Source of the DNA: Hymenobacter cheonanensis
GTDB lineage: Bacteria > Bacteroidota > Bacteroidia > Cytophagales > Hymenobacteraceae
Direction: 5' to 3'
NCBI RefSeq assembly: GCF_030581075.1
Contig: NZ_JAUQSW010000002.1
Span: 434,001-498,000, forward strand
Length of the DNA: 64,000 nucleotides
The notes under the pieces are model-generated. The model was not told where the DNA came from and searched no databases. It saw only the letters and a list, made by a program, of their open reading frames with translations. The translations under genes were made by a program, and so were the position numbers. Below, one piece after another: positions 29,517 to 39,224 of the stretch. How positions within the stretch are numbered: position 1 is the first letter of the stretch; every line of letters starts with the position of its first letter.

Positions 29517-31154
29517 TTACACTTCTCCGTTACCCACCATGCCAGCCCAGTTCTGGCCTTCGTGGAGGTTAGCCGGGGCGGGCAGCCGGCCTTGGCCCAG
29601 CAGCTCGGCGAGGTAAATCATGTCGGCGTCGCGGTTCATGCCCGCCACGGCGATAACGCGCTCATCGAGCACGTAAAAAGCCAGAAAATCCTGCTTGCTC
29701 ACATCGCCGTGGTAGATAATAATATCCCAACGCTCGGCATGGCCGGCGTAGCGCAGGCTTTTGCCATACTGCTGCGTCCAGAAAAAGGGCGCGGCCGCAA
29801 ACTTCACCTGCTGGCCCAGCATGTTGCGGGCCGCCACCTGGCCGTGCTGCTGGGCCACGCGCCAGTGCTCGATGCGGGCGGGCTGCCCGGTGGCCGCCAG
29901 CGGAAAGCGGGCAATGTCGCCGGCGGCATACACCCTGTCAGCGGCCTGCAAAAAGGCGTCGACGGCTAGCCCGCCGTCTTTTTCCAGCGGGAAGGCAGCT
30001 TGCAGAAACTCGGTGGCCGGGCGCACGCCCACGCCCAGCACCACCACCTCGGCGGGCAGCAGCCGGCCGGTTTTCAGCTGCACGCCCGTTACGCGGCCAT
30101 CCTGGCCTAGCAGAGCCGTTGCCTCGGCTTCTGTTTCAAACTTTACGCCCTTCTCCTCGTGCATTTTGCGGAACATGGCGCCGATTTCCGGGCCTAGTAC
30201 GCGCGCGAACGGCTCTTTTTCCTGGGCAATTACCGTCACCCGGCGCGTGTCGCCGATAAGGCTGCCGGCGGCTTCCATGCCAATAAAGCTGCTGCCGATA
30301 ATGACGACCTGCTTCGCATCCTGTGTGGCGGCCAGCAGGTGGTCGGCGTCGGCCTGGGTGCGCAGGGGCAGCACACCGGCCAAGTCGTGGCCGGGTAGCC
30401 TGGGCAGCAGGCTGGGGGTGCCGCCGGGGGCTAGCAGCAGCTGGTCGTAGCGCAGCGGCGGCTGGCCTTCGAGCAGGAGCTGCTGGCTAGCCAGGTCGAG
30501 GCCCGTGGCGCGGGTATTAGGCAGCAGCTCAATATTTTGGCGCGCGTAAAAGTCGGGCTCGCGCAACGGCAGCGCCGCCGGCTGGGCCTTGCCGGCCAGG
30601 TAGGCTTTGCTGAGTTTGGTGCGGTCGTAGGGCGCGTGCGCATCGGCCGACACGAGTAGTACGCGGCCCGTAAAGCCCTCGCGGCGCAGGGTTTGGGCCG
30701 CAAACTCACCGGCGGCCCCGCCACCCACCACCACAAACGTGCGCGTATCGACTACCGCGTGGGCCGCGGCCGGCGGCTCGCCACCGACTTCGGCCGTGGG
30801 CGTGGCATTGGGGTCGTCGGTGCTGGCGGGGGGGCTAGGGGGCACCTGCACCAGAATGCGGCCACCGGCCTCGCGCACGGCAAAGGTGGGCAGGTCGTCG
30901 AGGGCCGGCGGCTCGCACAGCTGGCCATTTTCGACCCTGAAGCAGGCGTGGTGCCAGGGGCATACAAGCTTGCCATTCACTACTTTACCTTTTTCGAGCG
31001 GCGCGCCGTAGTGCGGGCAGTTGGGTGCAAAGGCGTGCACCTGCCCGTGCTGCCGGGTCAGCAATACCTTCGGGCCGTCATCAGGCGTACCAAAGGTTTT
31101 CAGCGCGCCTTCGGGCAGGCTGGCGGCGTCAGTGAGGTCGAGTTCAGAAATCAT
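29517..31154 (-). CDS. Rieske-FAD reductase (AIFM3-like ferredoxin-type reductase)
   Basis: 545 aa fusion. Residues 1-105 are a Rieske 2Fe-2S domain with ligands Cys46 and His48 (CPHYGAP) and Cys65 and His68 (CPWHHACF). A linker of about 30 Pro/Ala/Thr residues follows. Residues ~137-440 are a pyridine-nucleotide disulfide-type flavin reductase: FVVVGGGAAGEFAA for FAD, VVIIGSSFIGMEAA for NAD(P)H and YAAGDIA near the end. The C-terminal ~80 residues are the reductase C-terminal domain. The protein should carry electrons between NAD(P)H and a partner; the partner is not evident nearby. asnS lies upstream on the same strand, behind a terminator. Confidence 0.88.
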   Translation of the reverse strand: MISELDLTDAASLPEGALKTFGTPDDGPKVLLTRQHGQVHAFAPNCPHYGAPLEKGKVVNGKLVCPWHHACFRVENGQLCEPPALDDLPTFAVREAGGRILVQVPPSPPASTDDPNATPTAEVGGEPPAAAHAVVDTRTFVVVGGGAAGEFAAQTLRREGFTGRVLLVSADAHAPYDRTKLSKAYLAGKAQPAALPLREPDFYARQNIELLPNTRATGLDLASQQLLLEGQPPLRYDQLLLAPGGTPSLLPRLPGHDLAGVLPLRTQADADHLLAATQDAKQVVIIGSSFIGMEAAGSLIGDTRRVTVIAQEKEPFARVLGPEIGAMFRKMHEEKGVKFETEAEATALLGQDGRVTGVQLKTGRLLPAEVVVLGVGVRPATEFLQAAFPLEKDGGLAVDAFLQAADRVYAAGDIARFPLAATGQPARIEHWRVAQQHGQVAARNMLGQQVKFAAAPFFWTQQYGKSLRYAGHAERWDIIIYHGDVSKQDFLAFYVLDERVIAVAGMNRDADMIYLAELLGQGRLPAPANLHEGQNWAGMVGNGEV

Positions 31155-31221
31155 AGCGAAGCACGTGTGGGTACCGACTGAACGGCAAGTGTCGGCAATG
31201 AGTTACTGCGGGCGGACCACA

Positions 31222-31251
31222 AAAAAAGCGACCTGTTGAGGTCGCTTTTTT
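31222..31251 (-). terminator. Terminator after asnS
   Basis: Perfect 13-bp stem with A and T flanks (31222-31234 with 31239-31251), loop GTTG region. It lies downstream of asnS on the - strand. Confidence 0.85.
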
Positions 31252-31274
31252 CCGTAGTCACTTCGTAATCAGTC

Positions 31275-32693
31275 CTAAAACTCCGCGTTTTTAGGGAAGC
31301 GCGGGAAGGGAATTACGTCGCGGATGTTGGTCATGCCCGTCACGAACAGCACCAGGCGCTCGAAGCCCAGGCCGAAGCCCGCGTGCGGCGCTGTGCCGAA
31401 GCGGCGCGTGTCGAGGTACCACCACAGCTCGTCTTCGGGCACGTGCATTTCGGCCATGCGGGCTTGTAGCTTCGCCAGGTCTTCCTCGCGCTGCGAGCCG
31501 CCGATGATTTCGCCGATGCCGGGAAACAGCACGTCCATGGCGCGCACGGTGCGGCCGTCGTCGTCGAGCTTCATGTAGAAGGCCTTGATTTCCTTGGGAT
31601 AGTTAGTCAGGATAACCGGCTTGCGGAAGTGCTTCTCCACGAGGTAGCGCTCGTGCTCGCTCTGCAAGTCGGTGCCCCAATCTACCGGGAACTCAAATTT
31701 CTTCTTGGCCGATTTCAGAATTTCCACCGCCTCGGTGTAGGTGAGGCGCTGGAATGCGTTGTCGGTCACAAACTTGAGGCGGCCCAGCAGCTCCTTGTCG
31801 TAGGTATCGTTCAGAAATTGCAGGTCGGCGGCGCAGTGCTCCAGGGCATACTTCACCAGGCTCCGGAGGAAGTCCTCGGCCAGGTCCATGTTGTCGGCCA
31901 GGTCGTTGAAGGCCACCTCGGGCTCTATCATCCAGAACTCGGCTAGGTGGCGGGCGGTGTTCGAGTTTTCGGCCCGGAAGGTGGGGCCGAAGGTGTACAC
32001 GCTGCCCAGCGCCAGGGCGGCCAGCTCGCCTTCGAGCTGGCCCGATACGGTGAGGTTGGTTTGCTTGCCGAAGAAATCCTGGCTGAAATCGACCGAGCCA
32101 TCCTCAGTGCGGGGCGGGTGCTCGGGGGGCAGGGTCGTTACCCGAAACATCTGGCCCGCGCCCTCGGCATCGGAGCCCGTGATGATGGGCGTGTGCACGT
32201 AGTAGAAGCCGTGGTCGTTGAAATACTGATGAATGGCAAACGCCAGCGCGTGCCGGATGCGCAGCACCGCCCCAAACGTGTTGGTGCGGGGGCGCAGGTG
32301 GGCAATTTCGCGCAGGGCTTCGAGTGAGATGCCCTTTTGGTCGGCGCCCCGCCGCTGAATCGGATACGTTTCCGGGTCAGAAGTGCCGAGCACCTCGATG
32401 GAGGTAGCCTGCACTTCTACCGCCTGGCCTTTGCCCTGGCTAGCCACCAGCTGGCCGCGCACGGCAATGCAGGCGCCGGTCGTGATTTCCTTCAGGCTTT
32501 CTTCGGGAAACTTTTCGGCATCGGCCACTACCTGCAGCGTAGCTAGTCCCGAGCCGTCGTTGAGGGCAATAAACTGCACGTATTTGTTGCCCCGGCGGGT
32601 GCGCACCCAGCCTTTGACGAGAACTTCGCGATTAAGGTCGGTACTTTGCAGCAGGTCTTGGATGCGGGTACGGCGGAGCTGGTCGGCAGGCAT
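31275..32693 (-). CDS. asnS: Asparaginyl-tRNA synthetase
   Basis: 472 aa from the ATG at 32691-32693; an in-frame TTG two codons earlier is less likely. N-terminal OB-fold anticodon-binding domain ([19 protein letters not shown]), then the class II catalytic domain: motif 2 [21 protein letters not shown] and motif 3 [21 protein letters not shown]. The length and the [13 protein letters not shown] ending are typical of AsnS rather than AspS. It charges tRNA-Asn with asparagine for translation. The gene is transcribed divergently from rpoN. Confidence 0.97.
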   Translation of the reverse strand: MPADQLRRTRIQDLLQSTDLNREVLVKGWVRTRRGNKYVQFIALNDGSGLATLQVVADAEKFPEESLKEITTGACIAVRGQLVASQGKGQAVEVQATSIEVLGTSDPETYPIQRRGADQKGISLEALREIAHLRPRTNTFGAVLRIRHALAFAIHQYFNDHGFYYVHTPIITGSDAEGAGQMFRVTTLPPEHPPRTEDGSVDFSQDFFGKQTNLTVSGQLEGELAALALGSVYTFGPTFRAENSNTARHLAEFWMIEPEVAFNDLADNMDLAEDFLRSLVKYALEHCAADLQFLNDTYDKELLGRLKFVTDNAFQRLTYTEAVEILKSAKKKFEFPVDWGTDLQSEHERYLVEKHFRKPVILTNYPKEIKAFYMKLDDDGRTVRAMDVLFPGIGEIIGGSQREEDLAKLQARMAEMHVPEDELWWYLDTRRFGTAPHAGFGLGFERLVLFVTGMTNIRDVIPFPRFPKNAEF

Positions 32694-32864
32694 AAACAAT
32701 GGGCAAAAGCAGTTGAAGGCGTAAAGGTAAAGCCCCTGCCGGGCTAGCCCCGACTAACCCCAGCCGGAAATTGCCAGTACTAGGGTACGTCCAAGCCCGC
32801 GCTGGCTGCGTATTGTATTTCATTCTTCACTGCTAACCTCCGCGTTTCATTCCCGCTCTTCCTT

Positions 32865-34484
32865 ATGCAACGCCTTGATTTAAAACAGCTTCTTTCGCAA
32901 CGCCTCTCGCCCCAGCAGATTCAGTTTATCAAGCTGCTCCAGATTCCGACGGCCGAGCTGGAAACGCGCATCAAGGAGGAAATGGAGGTGAACCCGGCGC
33001 TGGAAGAAGGTGACAGCGAGGATGCCGACGACCGCGACGACAACGAGGCCGACGACGCGCCCGAGGCCGACGACCCCAACGACGCGCTCGACAGCGACGA
33101 TACTACCCTCGACGAGGACTTCAGCGGCCCCAGCGAGGCTAGCGACGACAGCGCCGGCCCCGACGACTACGCCGACGCCGACGAGCGCCCCGAGCCCGCC
33201 GCCGAAGTTGAGGCCCTGGGCATCGACAACGACAACCACGACATCGACATCAGCGACTACGTCAACGACGACGAGATAGCGGGCTACAAAATGCAGGGCG
33301 ACGGCCCCGGCGATGAGGAGGAGCGCGATATGCCCCTGGCCGACACCAGCGGCTCGCTGCAGGATTCGCTGCTCGACCAGCTGCACTTTGCGCAGCTCGA
33401 CGAGCTGGGCCAGGCCATCGGCGAGCAGCTCATCGGCTCGATTGACAGCGACGGGTACATCCGGCGCGACCTGGCGGCCATTGCCAACGACCTGGCTTTC
33501 AGCCAGAACATTGAGGCTAGCGAGGCCGATATCGAAAGCGTGCTGCACGTGGTGCAGCAGTTCGACCCGCCGGGCATTGCCGCCCGCGACCTGCCCGAGT
33601 GCCTGCTTTTGCAGCTAGAGCGCCGCCCCCAGGACGAGGCTACCCAAAATGCCGAACGCATTCTGACCGAGACGTTTGACGAGTTTACCAAGAAGCACTA
33701 CCAGCGCATTCAGCAAAAGCTCGACCTGGAAGACGACGAGCTGAAGGAGGCCGTGGCCGTCATTCTGAGGCTGAACCCCAAGCCCGGCGGCAGCGGCCCG
33801 GTGAGCGGCGGCAAGGGCAGCGGCGGGGGCGCCCAGTACCTCATGCCCGATTTCATCCTCACCAACGACAACGGCGAGCTGAACCTGACCCTGAACGCCC
33901 GCAACGCCCCCGAGTTGCGCGTGAGCCGCGACTACCGCGAGATGCTCCAGACCTACGACAAGGCCGCCAAGAAAGACCAGAAAATGAAGGAGGCCGTGAG
34001 CTTTGTGAAGCAGAAGCTCGACTCGGCCAAGTGGTTTATCGATGCCATCCGGCAGCGCCAGAACACGCTGCTGCGCACGATGTCGGCCATCGTGGAGCGC
34101 CAGCGCGAGTTCTTCCTCACGGGCGACGACTCGAAGCTGCGGCCCATGATTCTCAAGGACATTGCCCAAACCATCGGCATGGATATCTCGACGGTAAGCC
34201 GCGTGGCCAACTCCAAGAGCATCCAGACCGAGCACGGCATTTACCCGCTCAAGTTCTTCTTCTCCGAGGGCATCGCCACCGACTCGGGCGAGGACGCCAG
34301 TAGCCGCGAGGTGAAAAGCATTCTGCGCGACCTCATCGGCAACGAGAAAAAAGACCACCCGCTCAGCGACGACAAGCTGGAGAAAATGCTGAATGCCCGC
34401 GGCTACAACATTGCCCGCCGCACGGTGGCCAAGTACCGCGAGCAGCTCAATATTCCGGTGGCCAGGCTCCGCAAGGAGTTGTAG
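32865..34484 (+). CDS. rpoN: RNA polymerase sigma-54 factor
   Basis: 539 aa. Region I (RLDLKQLLSQRLSPQQIQFI, up to about residue 48) is the activator-responsive part. Region II (~50-150) is very acidic, dominated by Asp, Glu and Ala. The core-binding domain follows (SLLDQLHFAQL...), then the DNA-binding domain with an HTH at about 430-455 (IAQTIGMDISTVSRVANSKS) and the RpoN box ARRTVAKYRE near 515-525. It directs transcription from -24/-12 promoters with AAA+ activators; the HTH fragment at 3-164 may be from one. A terminator follows at 34507-34547. Confidence 0.97.
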   Translation: MQRLDLKQLLSQRLSPQQIQFIKLLQIPTAELETRIKEEMEVNPALEEGDSEDADDRDDNEADDAPEADDPNDALDSDDTTLDEDFSGPSEASDDSAGPDDYADADERPEPAAEVEALGIDNDNHDIDISDYVNDDEIAGYKMQGDGPGDEEERDMPLADTSGSLQDSLLDQLHFAQLDELGQAIGEQLIGSIDSDGYIRRDLAAIANDLAFSQNIEASEADIESVLHVVQQFDPPGIAARDLPECLLLQLERRPQDEATQNAERILTETFDEFTKKHYQRIQQKLDLEDDELKEAVAVILRLNPKPGGSGPVSGGKGSGGGAQYLMPDFILTNDNGELNLTLNARNAPELRVSRDYREMLQTYDKAAKKDQKMKEAVSFVKQKLDSAKWFIDAIRQRQNTLLRTMSAIVERQREFFLTGDDSKLRPMILKDIAQTIGMDISTVSRVANSKSIQTEHGIYPLKFFFSEGIATDSGEDASSREVKSILRDLIGNEKKDHPLSDDKLEKMLNARGYNIARRTVAKYREQLNIPVARLRKEL

Positions 34485-34506
34485 CCAACTGCTACCTCAT
34501 TAAAAT

Positions 34507-34547
34507 AAAAACCGCTGTTCACCGTCTGGCTGGGCAGCGGTTTTTTT
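34507..34547 (+). terminator. Terminator after rpoN
   Basis: 11-bp stem AAAAACCGCTG (34507-34517) with CAGCGGTTTTT (34535-34545), followed by more T. Confidence 0.8.
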
Positions 34548-34569
34548 ATTTTTTAGCTGTCTTTCAATT

Positions 34570-35226
34570 ATGGCTCAGCGAATTATCCTCACCGGCGCTA
34601 CCGGCATGGTGGGCGAAGGCGTACTCCTCACCTGCCTGGCCCAGCCCGGGGTGGAGGCAGTGCTTTCCATTAGCCGGCGGCCTAGCGGGCACGCGCACCC
34701 CAAGCTGCGCGAGCTGCTGGTGCCCGACCTGGCCGACCTGTCGGCCGTAGAAAAAGAGCTAGTGGGCTACACGGCCTGCTTTTTCTGCGCAGGTATCTCT
34801 TCGGCGGGTATGAAGGAGGCCGAGTACACCCGCATCACGCACGACCTGACCCTGGCTTTTGCCCGCACGCTGGCCCGCGTGTGCCCGGGGGCGGCCTTCG
34901 TGTACGTGTCGGGCGCTGGCACTAGTGCCAACAGCCGCCTGATGTGGGCGCGGGTGAAGGGCCGCACCGAAAACGACCTGCTGGCGCTGCCGTTTCGGGC
35001 GGCCTATATGTTTCGGCCCGCGTTTATGGAGCCCGTTGAGGGGCAGCAGCACGTTAAGCCTTACTACAAGTTTTTTGGCTGGCTGGCGCCGGGTCTGCGC
35101 CGGCTTTTTCCGGGCGCAGCCTGCACCCTGCGCGAGGTGGGGCTAGCCATGCTGCACGCCGCCGGGCGCGGCGCCCCCCAGCCCGTGCTGGAAGTACGCG
35201 ACCTTGTAGCGCTGGCCGCGGGCTAG
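34570..35226 (+). CDS. NAD(P)-binding short-chain dehydrogenase-like protein
   Basis: 218 aa, extended-SDR/epimerase fold. The nucleotide motif ILTGATGMVGEGVL is at residues 6-19, and FVYVSGAGTSANSRLMWARVKGRTEN contains the Ser and the downstream Lys of the SDR active site, with Tyr apparently replaced (no YxxxK). It belongs to a small group of atypical epimerase-like proteins seen across bacteria, some resembling human HTATIP2-like oxidoreductases. Substrate unknown. Convergent with the next gene (8-base gap). Confidence 0.8.
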   Translation: MAQRIILTGATGMVGEGVLLTCLAQPGVEAVLSISRRPSGHAHPKLRELLVPDLADLSAVEKELVGYTACFFCAGISSAGMKEAEYTRITHDLTLAFARTLARVCPGAAFVYVSGAGTSANSRLMWARVKGRTENDLLALPFRAAYMFRPAFMEPVEGQQHVKPYYKFFGWLAPGLRRLFPGAACTLREVGLAMLHAAGRGAPQPVLEVRDLVALAAG

Positions 35227-35234
35227 CCCCACCC

Positions 35235-36785
35235 CTAGCGCGCCACTTGCAGCAGCACCTCGTAGTAGGGCCGGCCCAGCACCCGCGCCCGCAGCCAGGC
35301 AAAGAAGCTGATTATCTGCAAGTCCTCCTTCTCCTGGTTCAGGAAAGCCGGCATGGTGGCCACGCGCTGGGCGAAGGCGGGCGTGGTAGCCACGGCCGGG
35401 TCGTTGATGATTTCGTGCACCAGTTCGAGGTAGCGCACCACGGCGTGGTAGGGGCCACCCAGCGGCACGGCGGGCGCGTCGGCCGTGGCTTCGGTGGCCG
35501 GAAACTGCTCGTGCAGGCGCCGCTCAATGGCCCGCAGGCGCACCAGCGCCACGTCAGGGTTGCCCAGCTCCAGCTGAATGAGCAGCTCGCCGATGTTGTG
35601 GTTCAGCAGCCACTCCAGGCCCATGTTCTGCTCCAGCCAGTGGTCGGTGCGGTCGAGGCTGATGAGCGTGTGGCTAGCCTTGGCAAACTTGCCTTCGGCA
35701 AAATAATGGAACGTGAGCTGCAGGCGCGCCGTGAGCTGGTCGGCGGGCAGCAGCGCAGGCTTGGCAGCCAACACTTCTTCCAAGAGCTTGATGCTGTCGC
35801 GGTTGCGATTCAAAAACGCGTAGTTGGCGGCCAGCAAAAACGTGAAGCGCGGCCCCACCTCGGCAAACTGCCGGCCCGGCGCGGCGGCCAGCACGGCCAG
35901 CCCCTGCTCCAGGTACGCCACCGACTCGGCGAAGCGCCGGGCGCGGTACAGGGCATGGGCCAGCATATAGAGCAGCCGCAGCTGGTGGCCGCGGTGGGCC
36001 GGCGCAAAGCCGTGGCGGCGCTCCATGAGGCGGTAGCAGCGCTCGATGAAGGGCGCAAAATTGGCAAAGTCGCCGCGCACCAGCATGGCGTGGCGCGCAA
36101 TGCTGAGCAGGCGCGTGAGCAGCGAGGGCGAGCGGGCAAAGGCTTCCTGCAAGTCGTACTCTTGCAGCACGTTGCGCACCAGCTCATCGACCGGCACGGC
36201 GCCGCGGCCGTGCAGGCGGGCCTGGCGCAGGCGCTGGCGCAGCAGCGCATCGGCAATGCCGGCGCGCTCCTCTTCGTCGGCGGCTTTTTTGTTGCGGTGG
36301 CGGCGCTCGATGATGGCGGCCAGCGGCTCGGCGTGGGGCGAGTGGGCATACTGAATCTGCACGTTGTAGACGGCATTCAGGGGCTCGTACTGCTCGTTGT
36401 CGAGGGCTAGCTTTTCGGCTTTGCGCAGCATATTCCAGGCCAGGCGCGGCACGCCGGCATCGAACAGATACTGGGCTAGCGTGAGGTGGCCGCGCACCGG
36501 CGTGGCGGCCGTGGCATCGTGCTGGCGCTGGCGCAAAAGCAGAAAATCGGTAAGCTGCCGCAGCAGGCGCTTGCGCAACGCATAGTAGGCCACGGGGTTA
36601 GCTTCCTCAGGGTAGAGCTTTTTGATGAGCACTTCCGAATCGTACTCCTTGGGGTGCAGCAGTAGCTCGAGCAGGCGCACATCCTGGCGGCCGGTGGCGC
36701 GGCGGCGCTGCCACTGCATAAACTGGGCGAGGTCGCGGCGGTCGTCGGGGGCCAGGGTTTGGAGCGTCAGGCGCAGGTCGTCCAT
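35235..36785 (-). CDS. Alpha-helical TPR-like protein of unknown function
   Basis: 516 aa from the ATG at 36783-36785 (MDDLRLTLQTLAPDDRRDL); an in-frame ATG at 36837-36839 would add 18 residues. It is entirely helical, rich in Leu, Arg and Ala, and has repeat-like helix pairs in the second half (RRFAESVAYLEQGLAVL, LNRNRDSIKLLEEVL, FAEGKFAKASHTLISL), as in TPR or related scaffolds. No signal peptide or membrane segment, so probably cytoplasmic. I know similar proteins only as conserved hypotheticals of Cytophagales. Confidence 0.7.
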   Translation of the reverse strand: MDDLRLTLQTLAPDDRRDLAQFMQWQRRRATGRQDVRLLELLLHPKEYDSEVLIKKLYPEEANPVAYYALRKRLLRQLTDFLLLRQRQHDATAATPVRGHLTLAQYLFDAGVPRLAWNMLRKAEKLALDNEQYEPLNAVYNVQIQYAHSPHAEPLAAIIERRHRNKKAADEEERAGIADALLRQRLRQARLHGRGAVPVDELVRNVLQEYDLQEAFARSPSLLTRLLSIARHAMLVRGDFANFAPFIERCYRLMERRHGFAPAHRGHQLRLLYMLAHALYRARRFAESVAYLEQGLAVLAAAPGRQFAEVGPRFTFLLAANYAFLNRNRDSIKLLEEVLAAKPALLPADQLTARLQLTFHYFAEGKFAKASHTLISLDRTDHWLEQNMGLEWLLNHNIGELLIQLELGNPDVALVRLRAIERRLHEQFPATEATADAPAVPLGGPYHAVVRYLELVHEIINDPAVATTPAFAQRVATMPAFLNQEKEDLQIISFFAWLRARVLGRPYYEVLLQVAR

Positions 36786-37014
36786 GAAAAGGGCGTAAAA
36801 CAAGTTCTCAGCGCTTAAAGCTACGGGCCCCGCCTTCATCTACTACCAGAGCCTTTCTAAAGTCCTTTACCTGCGCGATTAACTCATTACTATAAAGCAA
36901 CTTGCCTTATACCGGCGCCCGTGCCTGCGGTCTGCTAAAACCTAAAGTCATCTTTTGGGGGCTAGGGGCAGCCGGTAGCTTCGGGCCCTTTCTACTTTCA
37001 AACGCCCTAGGCTC

Positions 37015-37632
37015 ATGGCTCCTTTTCTACATCGGCTCGCTGTATTATTTGGTCATTGCTTTTGCGGCAGCGCCGGGCCGGCCGTTAGGGCGGTGTGGCT
37101 GGCGGGCCTGGTGTTGGCGCTGCTGCCGTCGTGCAGCCGGGCCGCGTATGTGTTCAGCCCCGGCCCCCGCGCCTACCTGGACGCCGAGCGGGCGGCGCCC
37201 TCCGTGCCCGCTGCGCCCCGGGCCGACGCCGGCCCCGATTCGCTGCCGGCTGCCAAAGGCCAGCCCGCCCAGGCGCCCGCCCGGCGCCCAGCCCGGCGGC
37301 TCCGGCCCGCCGCAGCCAGGCGCGTAAGCGGCGCCCGGCCGGCCTGGGCGCCCTCCCTGGCCGTTAAAATCGCAACCAAGCGCCTGGCTAAGCTGGCGGC
37401 CGCACCCCGCGCCCCGCGCAATACGGCCATTTTGGGCGGCGGCATGGGCGCATTCAGCTCGCTGGGCACGGGCATTACGCTCATGGTGGGCGGGCTGCTG
37501 GCCCTGCTCGTCGGCATCAGCATCAGCACTAATTTAATAGGAGCCATTTTCGGCTCGTTTTTTATTGTAGCCGGTTCGATAATGCTCGCAATTGGGCTGG
37601 CACTGCTAATCATAGGCCTGATAACCAGATGA
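37015..37632 (+). CDS. Putative lipoprotein with C-terminal membrane helices
   Basis: 205 aa from ATG 37015; a GTG at 37093 would put the segment LAGLVLALLPSC, which ends like a lipobox, at the very N-terminus. The middle (~50-110) is Pro/Ala/Arg-rich and disordered. Residues ~140-203 form two strongly hydrophobic helices (GITLMVGGLLALLVGISIS and FIVAGSIMLAIGLALLIIGL), with glycine zippers. The last part becomes AT-richer than its neighbours. No family recognised. The start and membrane topology are uncertain. Confidence 0.55.
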   Translation: MAPFLHRLAVLFGHCFCGSAGPAVRAVWLAGLVLALLPSCSRAAYVFSPGPRAYLDAERAAPSVPAAPRADAGPDSLPAAKGQPAQAPARRPARRLRPAAARRVSGARPAWAPSLAVKIATKRLAKLAAAPRAPRNTAILGGGMGAFSSLGTGITLMVGGLLALLVGISISTNLIGAIFGSFFIVAGSIMLAIGLALLIIGLITR

Positions 37633-37735
37633 TAGCCAAGGCTACGCATTTTTATTCGGCAGCCTACCCCAACCTCTAACCCTGCGCTGCCCGCCGCCGT
37701 ATAAGCTCCACAATCCCACCTTCACCTTTTCAATC

Positions 37736-37999
37736 ATGGACGTTAACAACAATAGCGTAAACGACAACACGGAGCTGCGCGCCCGTGGCAACTGGAACGA
37801 AATCAAAGGTGCTGCCAAGCAGAAGTGGGGCCAGCTTACCGACGACGACCTGACCTACGATGAAGGCAAGCAGGACGAGTGGTTTGGCAACCTTCAGCAG
37901 AAGACCGGCCACGCCATCGACGAAATCAAAGACTGGTTCTCCAAAACGTTCAGCGGCACGGACAACGACCCCAACCGCCCCTCGAACCAGAACCACTAA
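37736..37999 (+). CDS. CsbD-family stress protein
   Basis: 87 aa. Contains the CsbD core: ARGNWNEIKGAAKQKWGQLT, DDLTYDEGKQDEWFGNLQQ and KTGHAIDEIKDWF. These are small, hydrophilic proteins induced by general stress or in stationary phase in many bacteria; their molecular role is unknown. Asn/Asp-rich ends flank the core. A terminator follows. Confidence 0.9.
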   Translation: MDVNNNSVNDNTELRARGNWNEIKGAAKQKWGQLTDDDLTYDEGKQDEWFGNLQQKTGHAIDEIKDWFSKTFSGTDNDPNRPSNQNH

Positions 38000-38033
38000 G
38001 GCCAGGGCGGGCTTCTTTGCCCTAGCCGTGTAC

Positions 38034-38064
38034 GCCCCGCGCCCCTTCCGGCGCGGGGCTTTTT
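38034..38064. terminator. Terminator between csbD-like gene and the deacetylase gene
   Basis: Perfect 10-bp GC stem (38034-38043 with 38050-38059), loop CCTTCC, T run on the + strand side only. Confidence 0.75.
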
Positions 38065-38068
38065 GCGT

Positions 38069-38980
38069 TTAGGGCCAGAGGCCGGCGGCCACGCGGTAGG
38101 TGTTGGCGTGGGCCTCCACGATGTCGGCAATTTTTTCGGAGTAGCCGCCGCCCATGCACACCACCACCGGCAGGCCGCGCTGGTGGCAGGCCCCTAGCAC
38201 CAGCTCATCGCGGCGGCGGCAGCCTTCGCGGCTCAGGGCCAGGTGGCCCAGCTTATCGGTAGCCAGCACATCGACCCCGCTGAGGTAAAACACAAAATCG
38301 GGGCGCACCTGCTCGTCGAGCAGCGGCGGTAGCACCTCGGCGAGCTGGGCCAGGTACTCGGCATCGCCGAGGCCATCGGGCAGGGCCAGGTCGAGGTCCG
38401 AAACTTCCTTGCGGCCGGGGAAGTTGCGCGCCCCGTGCATCGAAAACGTGAACACGCGCGGCTCGTTTCGGAAAATGGCGGCCGTGCCATTGCCCTGGTG
38501 CACATCGAGGTCGATGATAAGAACCTGGCGCACCCGGGCCGCCTCGTGGGCCAGCAGCCAGTTGGCCGCCACGGCCTGGTCGTTGAGCAGGCAAAAGCCC
38601 TCGGGCCGGCCGGCAAACGCGTGGTGCGTGCCCCCGGCAATGTTCAGGGCCACGCCGCCGCTCGCCAGCGCCCGCTGCGCGCAGCCAATGGTGCCGCCCA
38701 GCAGGGTCATTTCGCGCTCGGCCAGGGCGGGGCTCCACGGAAAGCCGCTGGCCCGCTCCTCGGCCCGTGTGAGCTGGCCGTGCAGCAGGCGGCGCACGTA
38801 ATCGGCTTCGTGCGTGCGCAGTACCTCGGCCAGCGGCGGCGGCGTGGGAACAAAGAAGTCGCTGGCCGTGGTTGTACCCTCGTGCAGCAGCTGCTCGGGC
38901 AGCAGCTCATACTTCAGCATCGGAAAGCGGTGGCCCGGCGGCAAAGCCAGCAAGTAGTTCGGGGCAAACGCTATTTCCAT
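38069..38980 (-). CDS. Histone-deacetylase-superfamily deacetylase
   Basis: 303 aa. Zinc amidohydrolase of the HDAC/acetoin-utilisation group: His119-His120 in GGTHHAFAGRPEGFCLLND, Asp159 and His161 in IIDLDVHQGNGTA, and Asp237 in YLSGVDVLATDKLG as metal ligands, with the catalytic Tyr in CMGGGYS. All key residues are present, so it should be active. Bacterial members deacetylate acetyl-polyamines or acetyl-lysine; which applies is not visible. Convergent with the csbD-like gene. Confidence 0.93.
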   Translation of the reverse strand: MEIAFAPNYLLALPPGHRFPMLKYELLPEQLLHEGTTTASDFFVPTPPPLAEVLRTHEADYVRRLLHGQLTRAEERASGFPWSPALAEREMTLLGGTIGCAQRALASGGVALNIAGGTHHAFAGRPEGFCLLNDQAVAANWLLAHEAARVRQVLIIDLDVHQGNGTAAIFRNEPRVFTFSMHGARNFPGRKEVSDLDLALPDGLGDAEYLAQLAEVLPPLLDEQVRPDFVFYLSGVDVLATDKLGHLALSREGCRRRDELVLGACHQRGLPVVVCMGGGYSEKIADIVEAHANTYRVAAGLWP

Positions 38981-39155
38981 CGAGGGCAGGCGGGCACAGC
39001 CGCCAGAAATAAGATTAAACGCAGACGACTGGCCCCGCCAAAGTGTTTCGTTAGTTCGGCGATGCGCCAGGCCTAGTTCGTCGTTTTCAACCCGATAGTG
39101 AGCGAATAGTTAGTTAATTAGCCCGCCCTGCTAATCCATAAAGCAGCCGGCTCCG

Positions 39156-39163
39156 TACTTTTG
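39156..39163 (+). promoter_or_regulatory. -7 promoter motif (TACTTTTG) for the small membrane protein
   Basis: Full TAnnTTTG match, about 60 bases upstream of ATG 39225. The rest of 38981-39224 shows nothing else. Confidence 0.4.
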
Positions 39164-39224
39164 TCTTCTCACTCTGCTTTTTTATAACTCTTCCCCTCCT
39201 ACTGCGCCTTACCCCGTTGCTACG

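Noticed and set aside
36902..37327. 141-codon + frame overlapping the start of the putative lipoprotein gene
   Set aside because: Its second half is Trp/Cys/Arg-rich shadow translation; the 37015 frame has lipobox and membrane helices.
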